A stretch of 64,000 nt of DNA, taken from contig CAVOLQ010000007.1 of NCBI GenBank assembly GCA_963696875.1, positions 555,247-619,246 on the forward strand. Direction: 5' to 3'. The position numbers and the translations under genes were made by a program. This stretch comes from Albibacterium sp963696875. GTDB taxonomy: Bacteria > Bacteroidota > Bacteroidia > Sphingobacteriales > Sphingobacteriaceae. Positions within the stretch are counted from its first letter, which is position 1; every line of letters starts with the position of its first letter. The notes beneath the pieces were generated by a model. That model worked only from the letters and a program-made list of their open reading frames with translations. It was not told where the DNA came from and did no database searches. This document shows positions 25,298 through 34,575 of the stretch, piece after piece.

Positions 25298-25334
25298 CAT
25301 TTCGTTAAGGAATATAATGTTCCTTAACGAAATG
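25298..25334. terminator. Perfect 15-bp hairpin after the cold-shock gene
   Basis: CATTTCGTTAAGGAA and TTCCTTAACGAAATG are exact inverted copies around a 7-base loop. It lies 41 bases past the cold-shock gene stop. No T tract follows on the minus strand, so a role in termination or in protecting the RNA end is an inference. Confidence 0.6.
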
Positions 25335-25374
25335 TTATCTATTTTTGAAATAAAGCGCTAAAGTATTAAAACCT

Positions 25375-25830
25375 TTATTTAATCAATTTTACACGTACAG
25401 CATTCGGACCCTTAAGGCCCTTTTCAGTTTCAAAAGTTACTTTATCATTTTCTGACACTTGATCTAACAGTCCATTCACGTGTACAAAAACACTTACTTG
25501 CGATTCTAAGTCTTTGATAAAGCCGTAACCTTTTTCATCATTGAAAAAGGTTATAATTCCTGTTCTTATTAAATCAGCAGGATCTGGAGCTTCTTGTTTA
25601 GGAATCCCAATTTCAATGTTTTCAGGCTTTATTACTTTCTTCTTCGTCGGATCAGGTGGAGTGTCAGTGATGTTGCCATATTCATCAACGTAGGCAAGCA
25701 TATCTTCAAAGCTTGTTTCTTTTTCAGGAGCATTTTTGCGCTCTTCTCTCTTTTGATCTTTGTCTTGTCTTCTTTTTAGTCTCTTTTTTTCTTTTTCTTT
25801 TTTGCTAAACGTTTCTTGCGATTTGGCCAT
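25375..25830 (-). CDS. Cold-shock-domain protein with a basic N-terminal extension
   Basis: 151 residues. The C-terminal part (about 87-151) is a cold-shock domain: GIITFFNDEKGYGFI carries RNP1 and VSVFVHV carries RNP2. Before it lies an extension of about 85 residues beginning with a Lys/Arg/Glu-rich helix (KKEKEKKRLKRRQDKDQKRE) and then an acidic, Pro-containing linker. Such long cold-shock proteins are typical of Bacteroidota and bind single-stranded nucleic acid. The basic arm probably adds RNA affinity. It is a single-gene unit with a hairpin downstream. Confidence 0.88.
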   Translation of the reverse strand: MAKSQETFSKKEKEKKRLKRRQDKDQKREERKNAPEKETSFEDMLAYVDEYGNITDTPPDPTKKKVIKPENIEIGIPKQEAPDPADLIRTGIITFFNDEKGYGFIKDLESQVSVFVHVNGLLDQVSENDKVTFETEKGLKGPNAVRVKLIK

Positions 25831-25906
25831 ATTTTATTTTAAAGTTAATTTTGTACGTTTCCTGATCCTATCATCTTTTTATATGTTGGACTTTGGGGTA
25901 AAAAGA

Positions 25907-25929
25907 AAAGGCCCATGGAGGGCCTTTTA
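25907..25929 (-). terminator. Terminator of the tmRNA gene
   Basis: AAAAGGCCC and GGGCCTTTT around CATGGA-type loop bases. On the minus strand a T-rich run follows. It begins 11 bases past the mature tmRNA 3' end. Confidence 0.8.
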
Positions 25930-25939
25930 GTGATGTGTG

Positions 25940-26309
25940 TGGAGCCGGAGAGATTCGAACTCTCGTCCAAACATGGTACTAAGTTATGCTTTCTACATGC
26001 TTAGCATCTATTTAGTTGTCGGGAAGGGGAAGGTCAGCTGCTTACCTGTACCGTCTTCCTTAGGTGCTTTTTCTCGCCGGTTGATCGTAGTATCCCAACC
26101 TTGCCAGCTTTGTTGTTCGATGCCCCGGTTACTCAAGCTACAAAGCAGAACCAGCGGGACAAAAGCTATGTCTAATTCTAAATTAGGCAGCTAAGGCGTA
26201 GTTATTTTCGCCATTTAAAAGTTGAAAGTTCAGATTAAAGCGCTAGATTCACACAACGCGCTGCATGCTTACATAACTCATCTCCATCCTGTCAATTCCG
26301 GTCGACCCC
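25940..26309 (-). ncRNA. ssrA: tmRNA (transfer-messenger RNA)
   Basis: The minus strand starts GGGGTCGACCGGAATTGACA and ends in a T arm with GGTTCGAA-like sequence (GAGAGTTCGAATCTC) and CGGCTCCA. GGGGTCG pairs with CGGCTCC to form the seven-pair acceptor stem, leaving A as discriminator. The CCA is not encoded. The tag frame at 26212-26183 reads GENNYALAA then TAA, the known Bacteroidota tag form. The RNA rescues stalled ribosomes together with SmpB and marks the incomplete peptide for proteolysis. About 370 nt is a normal length. Confidence 0.96.
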
Positions 26310-26322
26310 ATGTAAACTTTCA

Positions 26323-26330
26323 CAAATATA
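26323..26330 (-). promoter_or_regulatory. -7 promoter box for ssrA
   Basis: The minus strand reads TATATTTG, a full TAnnTTTG match, about 14 bases before the tmRNA 5' end. A TTTG lies 14 bases further upstream, a shorter spacing than usual. Confidence 0.55.
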
Positions 26331-26477
26331 CAAAAAATCAATGACAAAAAAAAGATGTTCAAACACAAAAAAGGTTTGTGCTTGAACAATTAAACACAAA
26401 CCTTTCTAGTTGATTTTGATTAGAGCGCATTATTGAACACCAATCGCACGCCAGATGCTATGAAGGTAATCTAGAAC

Positions 26478-28622
26478 TTAATCTTTTACAATCGTAAATT
26501 CATCAATAATATGCGACGCTCCAGCAAATTTATCAATAATAAACAATACATATCTAATATCGACACTGATGGTTCTTTGAAGTTTTGGATCGAAAATAAC
26601 GTCTCCGGCCATTGCTTCAATATTTCCGTCAAATGCTAAACCTAACAATTCTCCTTTTGCGTTAATGACTGGAGAACCTGAGTTTCCACCTGTAATATCA
26701 TTATCAGATAGGAAGTTTACAGAGATTTGTCCATTCTCATCTGCATATTGCCCAAAGTCTTTTGCTTCATATAGGTCAATCAGTTTTTGTGGTAAATCAA
26801 ACTCTGGATCGTTTGGCTTATACTTTGCAATTGTTCCTTTTAGTGTAGTATAGTTATTTACCTTCGCATCATTTCGGGAGTCTTTTGGTAAGCTTCTTAT
26901 TTTACCATAGGACAGTCGAAGGGTACTATTTGCGTCGGGATAATATTTTTTGTTAGGATTGGCTTCGAGCATTCCCTTCACCATTAAGCGGTAGGCACGT
27001 TGAAAATCTGCATCTTTTTGTTTTTGCTCTTCTGATACAAAACGATAATGATTAAGTAAATCTGTAGAAAGCTTAAATAGCTCGTCATTTTTTAATACAT
27101 CTGCATCTGGTTTATCAAGAAATTTTAGCAAGCTTTCTTCATCTTTAAAAATACTTGTTTGAAATGCATCATTAATATAAGATGTAAAATCTCCGTTATT
27201 GCTTTTTGCCAATTCGGCAACATAAGGAGCAATCAGTCCTACTCCACCTTTTTTGACATATAGGTTGAGTTGCGCAATTAGCATTTCTTTTTCTAATGGC
27301 ATATAAAGGCTCTGGTAACGGTTATTTATTTCCTCCTTTAGCTTGGTCAATAGCTCAGCATTTTTGCTTTGATTTATATATACGGATAGTCCATTGCCAA
27401 CAATATATGGGATTGGCGCTAATGCACTAGAACGCAATAGTCCGCCACTTAAGTAATTATCATGGCGAGATTTTTTGTCTGTTTCTACATAATAGTCATG
27501 AATAGTTTTCATAACTCCACCGTATTCTGCACGATTTTCTTTTTTGTTAGCCCACTTGATAAATTTCTTTTCTTCCTTCTCTTTAGTTTTTACTGTCTTA
27601 TGGAATTTTAGCGCATCAATCATTCCTTGGCGGTTTTTCCAATAATTGGCAATTCCAGCATATTTTGAAGCGTATTCTAATTTTACAGCTTGATCTTGGT
27701 CCATGTATTTTTTCAATACATCCATTCCGGTTTTAGAACCCTCAACGAAAGCCGGGTAAGCATATTCAATGTTTTGAAAAATTCCAGCAGATGGCATCCA
27801 GCGATTTGTACGTCCTGGATAGCCTAATATCATAGCGAAATCACCTTCTTTAAAGCCATTTAAGCTTATTGGTAAATGATACCTTGGTTTTAAAGGAACG
27901 TTGTCTTTTGAGTATTCAGCAGGATTTCCGTCCTTATCAGCATAAACACGGAACAATGAAAAATCACCGGTATGACGTGGCCATTCCCAGTTGTCGGTAT
28001 CACCACCAAATTTTCCAATGCTATTTGGAGGAGTGCCTACCAAACGAACGTCGTTGAAGTCTTGGTAAACGAAGTAGTAAAATTCGTTTCCATTATAAAA
28101 GGATTTCACAGAAACGATGTATTTCCCGCCTTCATTATTTTCTTGCTCAATCAGCGCAATTTCTTGATTGATGACTTTTTCACGTTCCGCTTCTGTCATA
28201 GTAACATTTAGCTTTCCTAGAATGCGATTAGAAACATCATCCATGCGAACAAAGAATCTTACTGATAATGATTTAGGTTTTAACTCTTGGTCTCGGGTTG
28301 GTGCCCAGTAGCCATTTGTTAAATAATCATGTTCTGGAGTGGATAGGCCAGCGATTGCTCCGTATCCGCAATGATGATTAGTCATGACTAAACCCGTTGC
28401 AGAAACCATTTCTGCAGTACAACCACCACCAAATTGAACAATGGCATCTTTTAAGCTTGCATTGTTGACGCTATATATCTCTTCAGCCGTAAGTTGCAGG
28501 CCCATCTTTTGCATATCCCGTTCATTTAATCGGTCGATGTGCATTAAAAACCACATCCCCTCATCAGCTTTTACTGTTATCGTGACTGTAGCTAAAAGGA
28601 AAAGTATTATTAGTTTTTTCAT
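26478..28622 (-). CDS. S46 family dipeptidyl-peptidase, DPP7-like
   Basis: 714 residues with a signal peptide (cleavage after about residue 19, VKA-DEG), so it acts in the periplasm. The catalytic triad motifs are TNHHCGYGA (His about 83-84), NWEWPRHTGDF (Asp220) and GGNSGSPV (Ser648). In the S46 family the residue 18 positions after the Ser sets P1 preference: Arg in DPP11 (acidic), Gly in DPP7 (hydrophobic). Here it is Gly666 in FDGNIEAM, pointing to DPP7-type cleavage of dipeptides with hydrophobic P1. Such enzymes supply dipeptides from peptides in asaccharolytic or proteolytic lifestyles. It is a lone gene. Confidence 0.93.
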   Translation of the reverse strand: MKKLIILFLLATVTITVKADEGMWFLMHIDRLNERDMQKMGLQLTAEEIYSVNNASLKDAIVQFGGGCTAEMVSATGLVMTNHHCGYGAIAGLSTPEHDYLTNGYWAPTRDQELKPKSLSVRFFVRMDDVSNRILGKLNVTMTEAEREKVINQEIALIEQENNEGGKYIVSVKSFYNGNEFYYFVYQDFNDVRLVGTPPNSIGKFGGDTDNWEWPRHTGDFSLFRVYADKDGNPAEYSKDNVPLKPRYHLPISLNGFKEGDFAMILGYPGRTNRWMPSAGIFQNIEYAYPAFVEGSKTGMDVLKKYMDQDQAVKLEYASKYAGIANYWKNRQGMIDALKFHKTVKTKEKEEKKFIKWANKKENRAEYGGVMKTIHDYYVETDKKSRHDNYLSGGLLRSSALAPIPYIVGNGLSVYINQSKNAELLTKLKEEINNRYQSLYMPLEKEMLIAQLNLYVKKGGVGLIAPYVAELAKSNNGDFTSYINDAFQTSIFKDEESLLKFLDKPDADVLKNDELFKLSTDLLNHYRFVSEEQKQKDADFQRAYRLMVKGMLEANPNKKYYPDANSTLRLSYGKIRSLPKDSRNDAKVNNYTTLKGTIAKYKPNDPEFDLPQKLIDLYEAKDFGQYADENGQISVNFLSDNDITGGNSGSPVINAKGELLGLAFDGNIEAMAGDVIFDPKLQRTISVDIRYVLFIIDKFAGASHIIDEFTIVKD

Positions 28623-28694
28623 GATTTTTTTATTATAAAAGGTTTATTTTAAGAGGTGCAATTTGCATTAAAAATAGGGATTTGGCAAGTAATT

Positions 28695-29951
28695 TTAAAT
28701 TGTGCTAAATTTTGAAAGCAGGAAAAAGCCCAATGTTGCAATTAGAGCTAGGAAAGCGACTGCAAGCCATAAGTTACCGAAACCGAAGTTTGCAGCTATT
28801 TGAGTTCCTAAATATGGTGAAAGGACGTGAGCAGAAGAAAAGGCAAGTCCATTTAATCCAATATATGCCCCTTGACTTTCTTTACTTGCTCTTTTCAACG
28901 ATATAGTTGCCATAAAAGGCATTGCTAAGATTTCTGAGACACTAAGAATGAACATAGCTAGATACGCAACCCACAGCCCACCATTTATTTGGAGGATAAG
29001 AAACGAGATAGCGGCTAATGCACATCCCATTATTATAACTTGCATGGAATTCATTTTACGTTCGGCCAATTGAACTAATAACATCTCCAAAGTAAAAACA
29101 ATGACTCCATTAAACGCCAGAATCATCCCTACACCGCTATCTTTTAAGTTGAAAAAATCTTTGTAATATAGCGGTAAAGTACTTAATAGCTGGAAAAAGC
29201 AAATGCAGTACAAAGCGCAAAGGACATTGAAAAGTATAAAAGGACCATCACGGTAAGGGGATCGTATTGGAATTCGTTTGGTGATCGGGTTTGTGCTAGG
29301 TGTTTTTATATCATTGAGTTTCGCAGATTTTTTATGTCCTTCTCTTCTTCGAAAATAAAAATAAAAAATAAACCCAGCGGCCATTGCTGTTATTCCATTT
29401 CCATAAAATAAATAATTATAAGAAAGGGCGGCAAGCAATCCTCCGAGGGCTGGACCGATAGAAAAGCCTAAGTTTAAGGCCATCCTATTTAAGGAAAGCG
29501 CTCGTGTCAAATTTTGAGGTTTTGAATAATAGGCAATAGAAACGGAATTCGCAGGTCTAAGACTTTCAGCAATTAAACTGAGTAAAAATACACCAATCGA
29601 TAAACCAATTAGTGTTTTTAATTCAGGCAGAATGAAAAATAATGGAACAGTTAAAAACATGCTGACCAGCTGCACTTTAAAATGCCCTTTCGAATCTGTT
29701 AATTTGCCTCCCAGCCAAGAGCCGCTCAAAGAGCCGAAGCCAAAGAAACTTAATACAATCCCGGTATCACGTAATGAAAAATGTAAGGACTCTGTCATGT
29801 AAATACCTAGAAAGGGAATCACCATTGCACCGACTCTATTGATAAACATCACCAAAGCAAGCATCCAGGCAGGTGGGGTTAATCCTCGGTAGGAATTTAG
29901 GTAGATATGAAAGAGTTTTTTCATCAGGAATTTACAAATGTACTGATACAT
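28695..29951 (-). CDS. MFS transporter
   Basis: 418 residues, or about 409 from the more likely Met10 (MKKLFHIYLNSYRGL). Around twelve hydrophobic helices are seen in two bundles. The motif between helices 2 and 3, GSWLGGKLTDSKGHFKV (about 76), is the MFS signature GxLxDrxGrr in slightly changed form. A polar loop of about 45 residues (RRREGHKKSAKLND...) separates the halves. It resembles the drug or sugar efflux branch, but the substrate cannot be predicted. It is divergent from the universal stress protein gene. Confidence 0.85.
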   Translation of the reverse strand: MYQYICKFLMKKLFHIYLNSYRGLTPPAWMLALVMFINRVGAMVIPFLGIYMTESLHFSLRDTGIVLSFFGFGSLSGSWLGGKLTDSKGHFKVQLVSMFLTVPLFFILPELKTLIGLSIGVFLLSLIAESLRPANSVSIAYYSKPQNLTRALSLNRMALNLGFSIGPALGGLLAALSYNYLFYGNGITAMAAGFIFYFYFRRREGHKKSAKLNDIKTPSTNPITKRIPIRSPYRDGPFILFNVLCALYCICFFQLLSTLPLYYKDFFNLKDSGVGMILAFNGVIVFTLEMLLVQLAERKMNSMQVIIMGCALAAISFLILQINGGLWVAYLAMFILSVSEILAMPFMATISLKRASKESQGAYIGLNGLAFSSAHVLSPYLGTQIAANFGFGNLWLAVAFLALIATLGFFLLSKFSTI

Positions 29952-30058
29952 TTAGTTCATTTATGAAGCAATAGATTATTTTTTATATATTTATCGTGAC
30001 GAATCGGACAAATGACATGCAACAGGAAGTAAAACTCGTTATTAGAAGAGATTTAGGA

Positions 30059-30066
30059 TATCTTTG
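30059..30066 (+). promoter_or_regulatory. -7 promoter box for the universal stress gene
   Basis: TATCTTTG is a full TAnnTTTG match, 17 bases before the ATG of the universal stress protein. Confidence 0.45.
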
Positions 30067-30082
30067 GCATTAGTTAATAATT

Positions 30083-30883
30083 ATGGATAAAATTTTAGTA
30101 CCAACAGATTTTTCTAACAATTCGAAGCCAGGAATTCGTTTTGCCATCCGTATGGCAGCCAGAAGTAAATCATCCCTTATTTTTATACATGTCCTAAATT
30201 TAGAAGGAGATATTGAAAAGAGTAAAGTTAAATTAGAGAGCTTTATCCGAACGATCTATCAATCAATGCGATTAGAGATGTTGGACGTTTCGTTTGAGAT
30301 AGTTAAAGGGTTCAAGTCCGATATTTCGATCTTGGAATATTGTTCAAAACATCCAGACATTGATTATATATGTATAAGTACAAGGGGCGCAAGCTTCTTT
30401 AATAAGATCCTGGGAACGAATACTAGCAACCTCATTGAGAAAGCACCAATTCCTGTTATTGCGATCCCCAAAGGGTACCGCGTTAAGCCGCTTAATAATA
30501 TATTATACGCAAGCGATTTAGAAAATTTAGAAGATGAACTTCGGGTTGTTATTGATTATGCACGTCCCAAGGGTTTATCAGTAGAAATCTTGTATTTCAC
30601 TTCCCTTTCGACTTTAGACTTACAAGAGAAATTAAACGCGGACCTAGAGGTAAAAATGAATTATCCTTTAAAGATAAGAATCGTTAAGCATGACGATTCA
30701 CATTCTTTAGTTAAAAATCTACGATACCAAGTTGATAAAATCAAGCCTTCAATGGTATGTCTTTTTACCAATAGTAAAAGAACTTTCTTTGAAAAGATAT
30801 TCTTGCCGAGTCTGTCACAGAATGTTTCTTTTCAAACAGATGTCCCTATATTGGTTTATAAAAAGTTAAAGAGTCATCCTTGA
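30083..30883 (+). CDS. Tandem universal stress protein
   Basis: 266 residues in two UspA-like repeats. The first (about 1-135) starts KILVPTDFSNNSKPGIRFAI and ends with GTNTSNLIEKAPIPVIAIPK, where a nucleotide-binding GxxG-like loop is only partly kept. The second (about 140-264) is more divergent (NNILYASDLENLEDELRVVI). Proteins of this layout are common in Bacteroidota and respond to stress or starvation. ATP binding by the second repeat is doubtful because its Gly-rich loop is missing. Confidence 0.85.
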   Translation: MDKILVPTDFSNNSKPGIRFAIRMAARSKSSLIFIHVLNLEGDIEKSKVKLESFIRTIYQSMRLEMLDVSFEIVKGFKSDISILEYCSKHPDIDYICISTRGASFFNKILGTNTSNLIEKAPIPVIAIPKGYRVKPLNNILYASDLENLEDELRVVIDYARPKGLSVEILYFTSLSTLDLQEKLNADLEVKMNYPLKIRIVKHDDSHSLVKNLRYQVDKIKPSMVCLFTNSKRTFFEKIFLPSLSQNVSFQTDVPILVYKKLKSHP

Positions 30884-30891
30884 TTTTGAAA

Positions 30892-30925
30892 GGGGACTGA
30901 GGCGGGCCTCCTAGTTAATGTCCCC
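30892..30925. terminator. Possible shared terminator between convergent genes
   Basis: GGGGAC at 30892 pairs with GTCCCC at 30920, with an inner GAGGC/GCCTC. It fills the 42-base gap between two convergent genes. No long T tract is present. Confidence 0.45.
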
Positions 30926-31321
30926 CTAAGCAAATCTTTCGCTAAGCTTTGAAAGCTGAAAGTCCACTAGCTTTTGCAAAGGTCCCGATGCAATCATTTT
31001 GAGCATCATGTTTAAGTCAGCTTTCAATATTAATGTTGCTTCGGTCCCTGAATCAAGCGCATTCAGCTTCCAGGCTATGGATACATCAAATGGGGCACCA
31101 TCTTTTGGCAAAAGAAGGATTTCACTGTTAGGAACCCTTTTCTCAATTTTCAAGGCAAATTTCGCCATGTTTTGTATAGTAAAAGATGCCTCGTCTTTTG
31201 TAGATATCCAGTTATAGATATTTTCCGGCTGCAATTGTTCATGGTTGTTACAATCTTCAAGAAAATTATAAACTTGATCTATTGAAGCGGAGAGAACGCT
31301 TTTACTTTCTATTGTAGTCAT
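30926..31321 (-). CDS. SRPBCC-fold (polyketide cyclase/START-like) protein
   Basis: 131 residues. The pattern ESKSVLSASIDQVYNFLEDC at the start and a long C-terminal helix (LQKLVDFQLSKLSERFA) are typical of the SRPBCC helix-grip fold, which makes a hydrophobic pocket for lipids or other ligands. No catalytic residues can be named. It begins 3 bases after the pyrE stop and is probably co-transcribed with it, an arrangement common in Sphingobacteriaceae. Confidence 0.75.
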   Translation of the reverse strand: MTTIESKSVLSASIDQVYNFLEDCNNHEQLQPENIYNWISTKDEASFTIQNMAKFALKIEKRVPNSEILLLPKDGAPFDVSIAWKLNALDSGTEATLILKADLNMMLKMIASGPLQKLVDFQLSKLSERFA

Positions 31322-31324
31322 TTT

Positions 31325-31975
31325 TTAATTCGTTGGAGCGCTCCAGTTGTTAGGATTTCTACGCCAATCCTCTAAAACTCGCTTTTCAGCATCGGTAATG
31401 TAATTGTCCGAAACGGCAAAGTTTAGAAGTGCTTCAAAATTGGATAAACTAATGAAGCGACATTTGGCTTCTTTGAAATTCTCTTCTGCCTCTTCTAGGC
31501 CATAAGAAAATATGGAAACGAGACCTACCACATTACAGCCAACATCTCGAAGAGCTTGGATGGCTTGCAAACTACTTTTTCCCGTCGAAACTAAATCTTC
31601 TATAACGACAACTCTTTGGCCATCTACGACTTCTCCTTCAATAAGGTTTTGTCTACCGTGCCCTTTTGCGCTTGAACGAACATAAGTAAAAGGTACTCCT
31701 AGTTCTTGCGCTACAAGTACTCCTTGAGGTATCCCTGCCGTTGCCACGCCCGAAATCATATCTACCGATCCAAATTCTTCTTGGATGGTCTCAGTAAACT
31801 GTTGCCTGATATAAGTCCTGATTGTTGGATAGGATAGCGTAATGCGATTATCGCAATAAATAGGTGAAACAATTCCCGAAGCCCACGTAAAAGGATTAGT
31901 AGGTTGTAATTTTATTGCTTTAATTTGCAATAAGAATTCTGCAATTTTATTTTCAATCTCACTATTGTGATTCAT
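31325..31975 (-). CDS. pyrE: Orotate phosphoribosyltransferase
   Basis: 216 residues. The PRPP-binding loop VVVIEDLVSTGKSSLQAI is at about 123-140. FTWASGIVSPIYCDNRI near 24 supplies the orotate-binding part, and VRSSAKGHGRQNLIEG the flexible catalytic loop with Lys and His. It joins orotate and PRPP to make OMP in UMP synthesis. The start codon overlaps an ATG for the divergent NUDIX gene, but that gene probably begins later. Confidence 0.95.
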   Translation of the reverse strand: MNHNSEIENKIAEFLLQIKAIKLQPTNPFTWASGIVSPIYCDNRITLSYPTIRTYIRQQFTETIQEEFGSVDMISGVATAGIPQGVLVAQELGVPFTYVRSSAKGHGRQNLIEGEVVDGQRVVVIEDLVSTGKSSLQAIQALRDVGCNVVGLVSIFSYGLEEAEENFKEAKCRFISLSNFEALLNFAVSDNYITDAEKRVLEDWRRNPNNWSAPTN

Positions 31976-31997
31976 GACGCAAATCTATAAAATTTAT

Positions 31998-32582
31998 ATG
32001 AACCAATCGGCTTTGATTATCACTGATTTTTCAGTGATTCAAGACGATATATTTCAAACTCTTGACATTCAGGGTTTTGATTTTAATAATCTTTATTTGG
32101 AAAGTATTAAAAGTGGCAATAAACATCATTTTTACATTCAACACATCAATCCAAAAAGTTTTTTTAAGGAATTAATCAAACAAGTCAAGTATGTTAAAGC
32201 TGCCGGAGGATTAGTGGAAAACTCATTAAATGAGTATTTATTCATAAAACGACTCGGAAAATGGGACTTGCCAAAAGGAAAACTTGAAGAAGGTGAGAAA
32301 ATGAAAGAGACCGCTTTGAGGGAAGTAGAAGAAGAGTGCGGCATCAAGGTCGATCGTTTAGGAAGAAAAATTAAAAGCACTTACCATAGTTATATTTACT
32401 TTGGGGAATTGACGATTAAAAAAACAAATTGGTATGAGATGAAAGTCGATAATAGACCTGACTTGATTCCTCAAAGCGAAGAGCACATTACTGAAGCTAA
32501 ATGGTTGGGCCGAGATTCCTTTCAGATGATACAAGAAAATACATATCCTCTTATTAAAGATCTGATAAAGTTTATATCCTGA
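31998..32582 (+). CDS. NUDIX hydrolase
   Basis: 194 residues from the ATG at 31998. An alternative ATG at 31974 would overlap the pyrE start codon. The NUDIX box GKLEEGEKMKETALREVEEE followed by CGI is complete (about residues 92-114). An N-terminal part of about 75 residues has no recognised domain. The family hydrolyses nucleoside diphosphate derivatives. The actual substrate is unknown. Divergent from pyrE, with a shared region of about 22 bases. Confidence 0.88.
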   Translation: MNQSALIITDFSVIQDDIFQTLDIQGFDFNNLYLESIKSGNKHHFYIQHINPKSFFKELIKQVKYVKAAGGLVENSLNEYLFIKRLGKWDLPKGKLEEGEKMKETALREVEEECGIKVDRLGRKIKSTYHSYIYFGELTIKKTNWYEMKVDNRPDLIPQSEEHITEAKWLGRDSFQMIQENTYPLIKDLIKFIS

Positions 32583-32676
32583 ATCAATTGTCGGTTCTTT
32601 CATTGTAAGTTGGCTTTGTAAACAGGCATCACAGTCGAACTACTTGACACCTAGGTTGTTTGTTGGTAGAGGAGTT

Positions 32677-32910
32677 AAAATAGCGGGGGAGTACAGGGAA
32701 TTTAGTGGTGCTCATGTGCTCGCCGTAAAAGCTGTTGAATTGGGTCTTGGAACCCGCGAATTCGATTACAGAAAAGCGGAATCATTATCGGAAGCTTTGT
32801 GAGAGATAGATCACCTATTATTGATTTCGGCAAGTGAGGTTGGTCAACGGAGCGTACTCAACATCTTTTCAAATGCTATCCAGCATGGTTTCGCTATTCA
32901 TATCGGGTAA
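32677..32910 (+). pseudogene. Decayed fragment of an NmrA/QOR2-type SDR oxidoreductase
   Basis: Reading in one frame gives FDYRKAESLSEAL, a stop (TGA), then EIDHLLLISASEVGQRS and further degraded text up to a TAA. The blocks match the segment after the first Rossmann strand in NAD(P)H:quinone oxidoreductase-like SDRs (GDYxxxxSLxxAF then GxDKLLLISGSEVGxR). The N-terminal GATGxLG motif and the whole C-terminal half are missing. The surroundings (32583-32676) show no gene. Confidence 0.65.
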
Positions 32911-33224
32911 TAATGGTTTCAATAGATTCGTTTCGTTATTCATGAATAAATAGAATATTAAAAGACAAAATATCATTGCTTTACATTCATAAAAGATTAC
33001 AAAGGGGAAATTCATCTATAGAAATAATTTCGAGAAACTTTTCGTATAAAGAAATGTATAATATTGAGTTAGCAATCCCGCTTTTGCGATAGTGCAAACT
33101 TTGACAATATAAGAAGAGTAACAAACGAGATTTCAAATATTAACCAGGATACTTCAAACAAAAAGCCAGGGCATAAATGGCACTTTGGGTTTTTGCAATA
33201 TTTTTTATCCTAATCAATTAAAAA
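32911..33224. other. Intergenic stretch without a supported gene
   Basis: AT-rich, no open frame of note, no clear terminator or repeat. With the pseudogene before it, this may be a relic of a deletion or insertion event. Confidence 0.5.
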
Positions 33225-34460
33225 GTGAAATCCCTCATTGAAGGCAAAATAGCACCAGCAGACATGTTGAAATTCAGTAAAAACTCACAAAGTCTGATAG
33301 CCAGAAACAGAATAGGCTCAATTGACCTGCTGAAAGGGCTGGTAATGATTATCATGGCACTGGATCATACTAGGGATTACTTTCATAATGCCGCATTTCA
33401 TTTTGACCCTTTAGATCCGGAAATCACAACTGCCCCCATTTTTTTTACAAGATGGATCACCAGTTTTTGCGCACCTGCATTTAGTTTTCTTGCGGGGCTG
33501 TCGGCTTTTTTATCAGGTACAAGAAGAACGCCAAATGAATTGTCAGTTTTTTTACTAACGCGTGGTATATGGCTGGTTTTTATTGAATTGGTGATCGTGA
33601 ATTTTGGGTGGACTTTTAATATTCATTTCAATTCTTTTGCCTTAATGGTTATCTGGTCATTGGGAATCAGTATGATTGTTTTAGCCGCATTGATACATCT
33701 TCCGCGAAAATTTATTTTAATCTTTAGTTGCCTTCTGATTTTCTTTCATAATCTGTTAGACAATATTCATTTTCCCAACAGCATTCTGTGGGCGATTATC
33801 CATGAATTTTCAATTTTCAAATTGTCGGACAATATTCAGTTGGATGTAGTCTACCCTCTGATTCCATGGATTGGCATCATGTCGATGGGTTATTATTTTG
33901 GCCCTTTTTATGACAAGACTTTTGACAGCCTCAAACGAAAAAAAATATTAAATATCATTGGATTTTCGGCAATCGGAGTTTTTATCGTATTAAGATTTAC
34001 CAATTTTTATGGTGATCCTTCTCCATGGAAACATTACGACACATTTATGAAAGATATCTTTTCAATTCTGAACACCAGCAAATATCCTCCATCGCTTTTG
34101 TTTTTGTTAATGACTTTGGGACCTTCATTCATATTCCTTGCCAATTCAGAAAATCTCAAAGGAAAAATCGTTGATTTCTTTTCTGTATTCGGAAGGGTGC
34201 CTTTCTTTTATTACATTTTGCATATTTACCTGATTCATATAATTGCCATGGGTTTTGCATTGGCTTCAGGATTTGGCTGGCAGAAATTGATCTTAACCCA
34301 CTGGATAACCGTGCAGCCGGGTATGAACGATTATGGATATGGTCTTTGGGTGGTTTACCTGGTATGGATTGGTGTCATCATGTTGCTTTATCCTTTCTGC
34401 AAAAAGTTTGCAGCATATAAATTAAAGTACAAAGAAAAGAAGTGGCTGAGTTATTTATAA
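33225..34460 (+). CDS. DUF1624/HGSNAT-like membrane protein
   Basis: 411 residues from a GTG. An ATG at 33264 would also work. After a short polar N-terminus comes RIGSIDLLKGLVMIIMALDH, the hallmark start of the DUF1624/heparan-alpha-glucosaminide N-acetyltransferase-like family, with about ten membrane helices in total. HTRDYFHN provides the conserved His-Asp region. Animal relatives transfer an acetyl group across a membrane. Bacterial roles are mostly unknown. The gene uses CTG for Leu far more than its neighbours and follows a pseudogene, so recent acquisition is possible. Confidence 0.8.
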   Translation: MKSLIEGKIAPADMLKFSKNSQSLIARNRIGSIDLLKGLVMIIMALDHTRDYFHNAAFHFDPLDPEITTAPIFFTRWITSFCAPAFSFLAGLSAFLSGTRRTPNELSVFLLTRGIWLVFIELVIVNFGWTFNIHFNSFALMVIWSLGISMIVLAALIHLPRKFILIFSCLLIFFHNLLDNIHFPNSILWAIIHEFSIFKLSDNIQLDVVYPLIPWIGIMSMGYYFGPFYDKTFDSLKRKKILNIIGFSAIGVFIVLRFTNFYGDPSPWKHYDTFMKDIFSILNTSKYPPSLLFLLMTLGPSFIFLANSENLKGKIVDFFSVFGRVPFFYYILHIYLIHIIAMGFALASGFGWQKLILTHWITVQPGMNDYGYGLWVVYLVWIGVIMLLYPFCKKFAAYKLKYKEKKWLSYL

Positions 34461-34575
34461 TTCCATCATCAAATTAAAAGAAAGAAGTTGAGATTTTAGT
34501 AAATCAAATTTAATGGATGAAGATTTTCGTTGAAAATCCTGCCCTCGCAAAGCCCAGAAACGTTTAATGTATTTG

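Noticed and set aside
25094..25300. Minus-strand open frame of 68 codons upstream of the metallophosphoesterase
   Set aside because: It overlaps the lipoprotein start, has no family pattern and looks like a chance frame.
26478..28622. DPP11-type (acidic P1) assignment
   Set aside because: The specificity position is Gly, not Arg.
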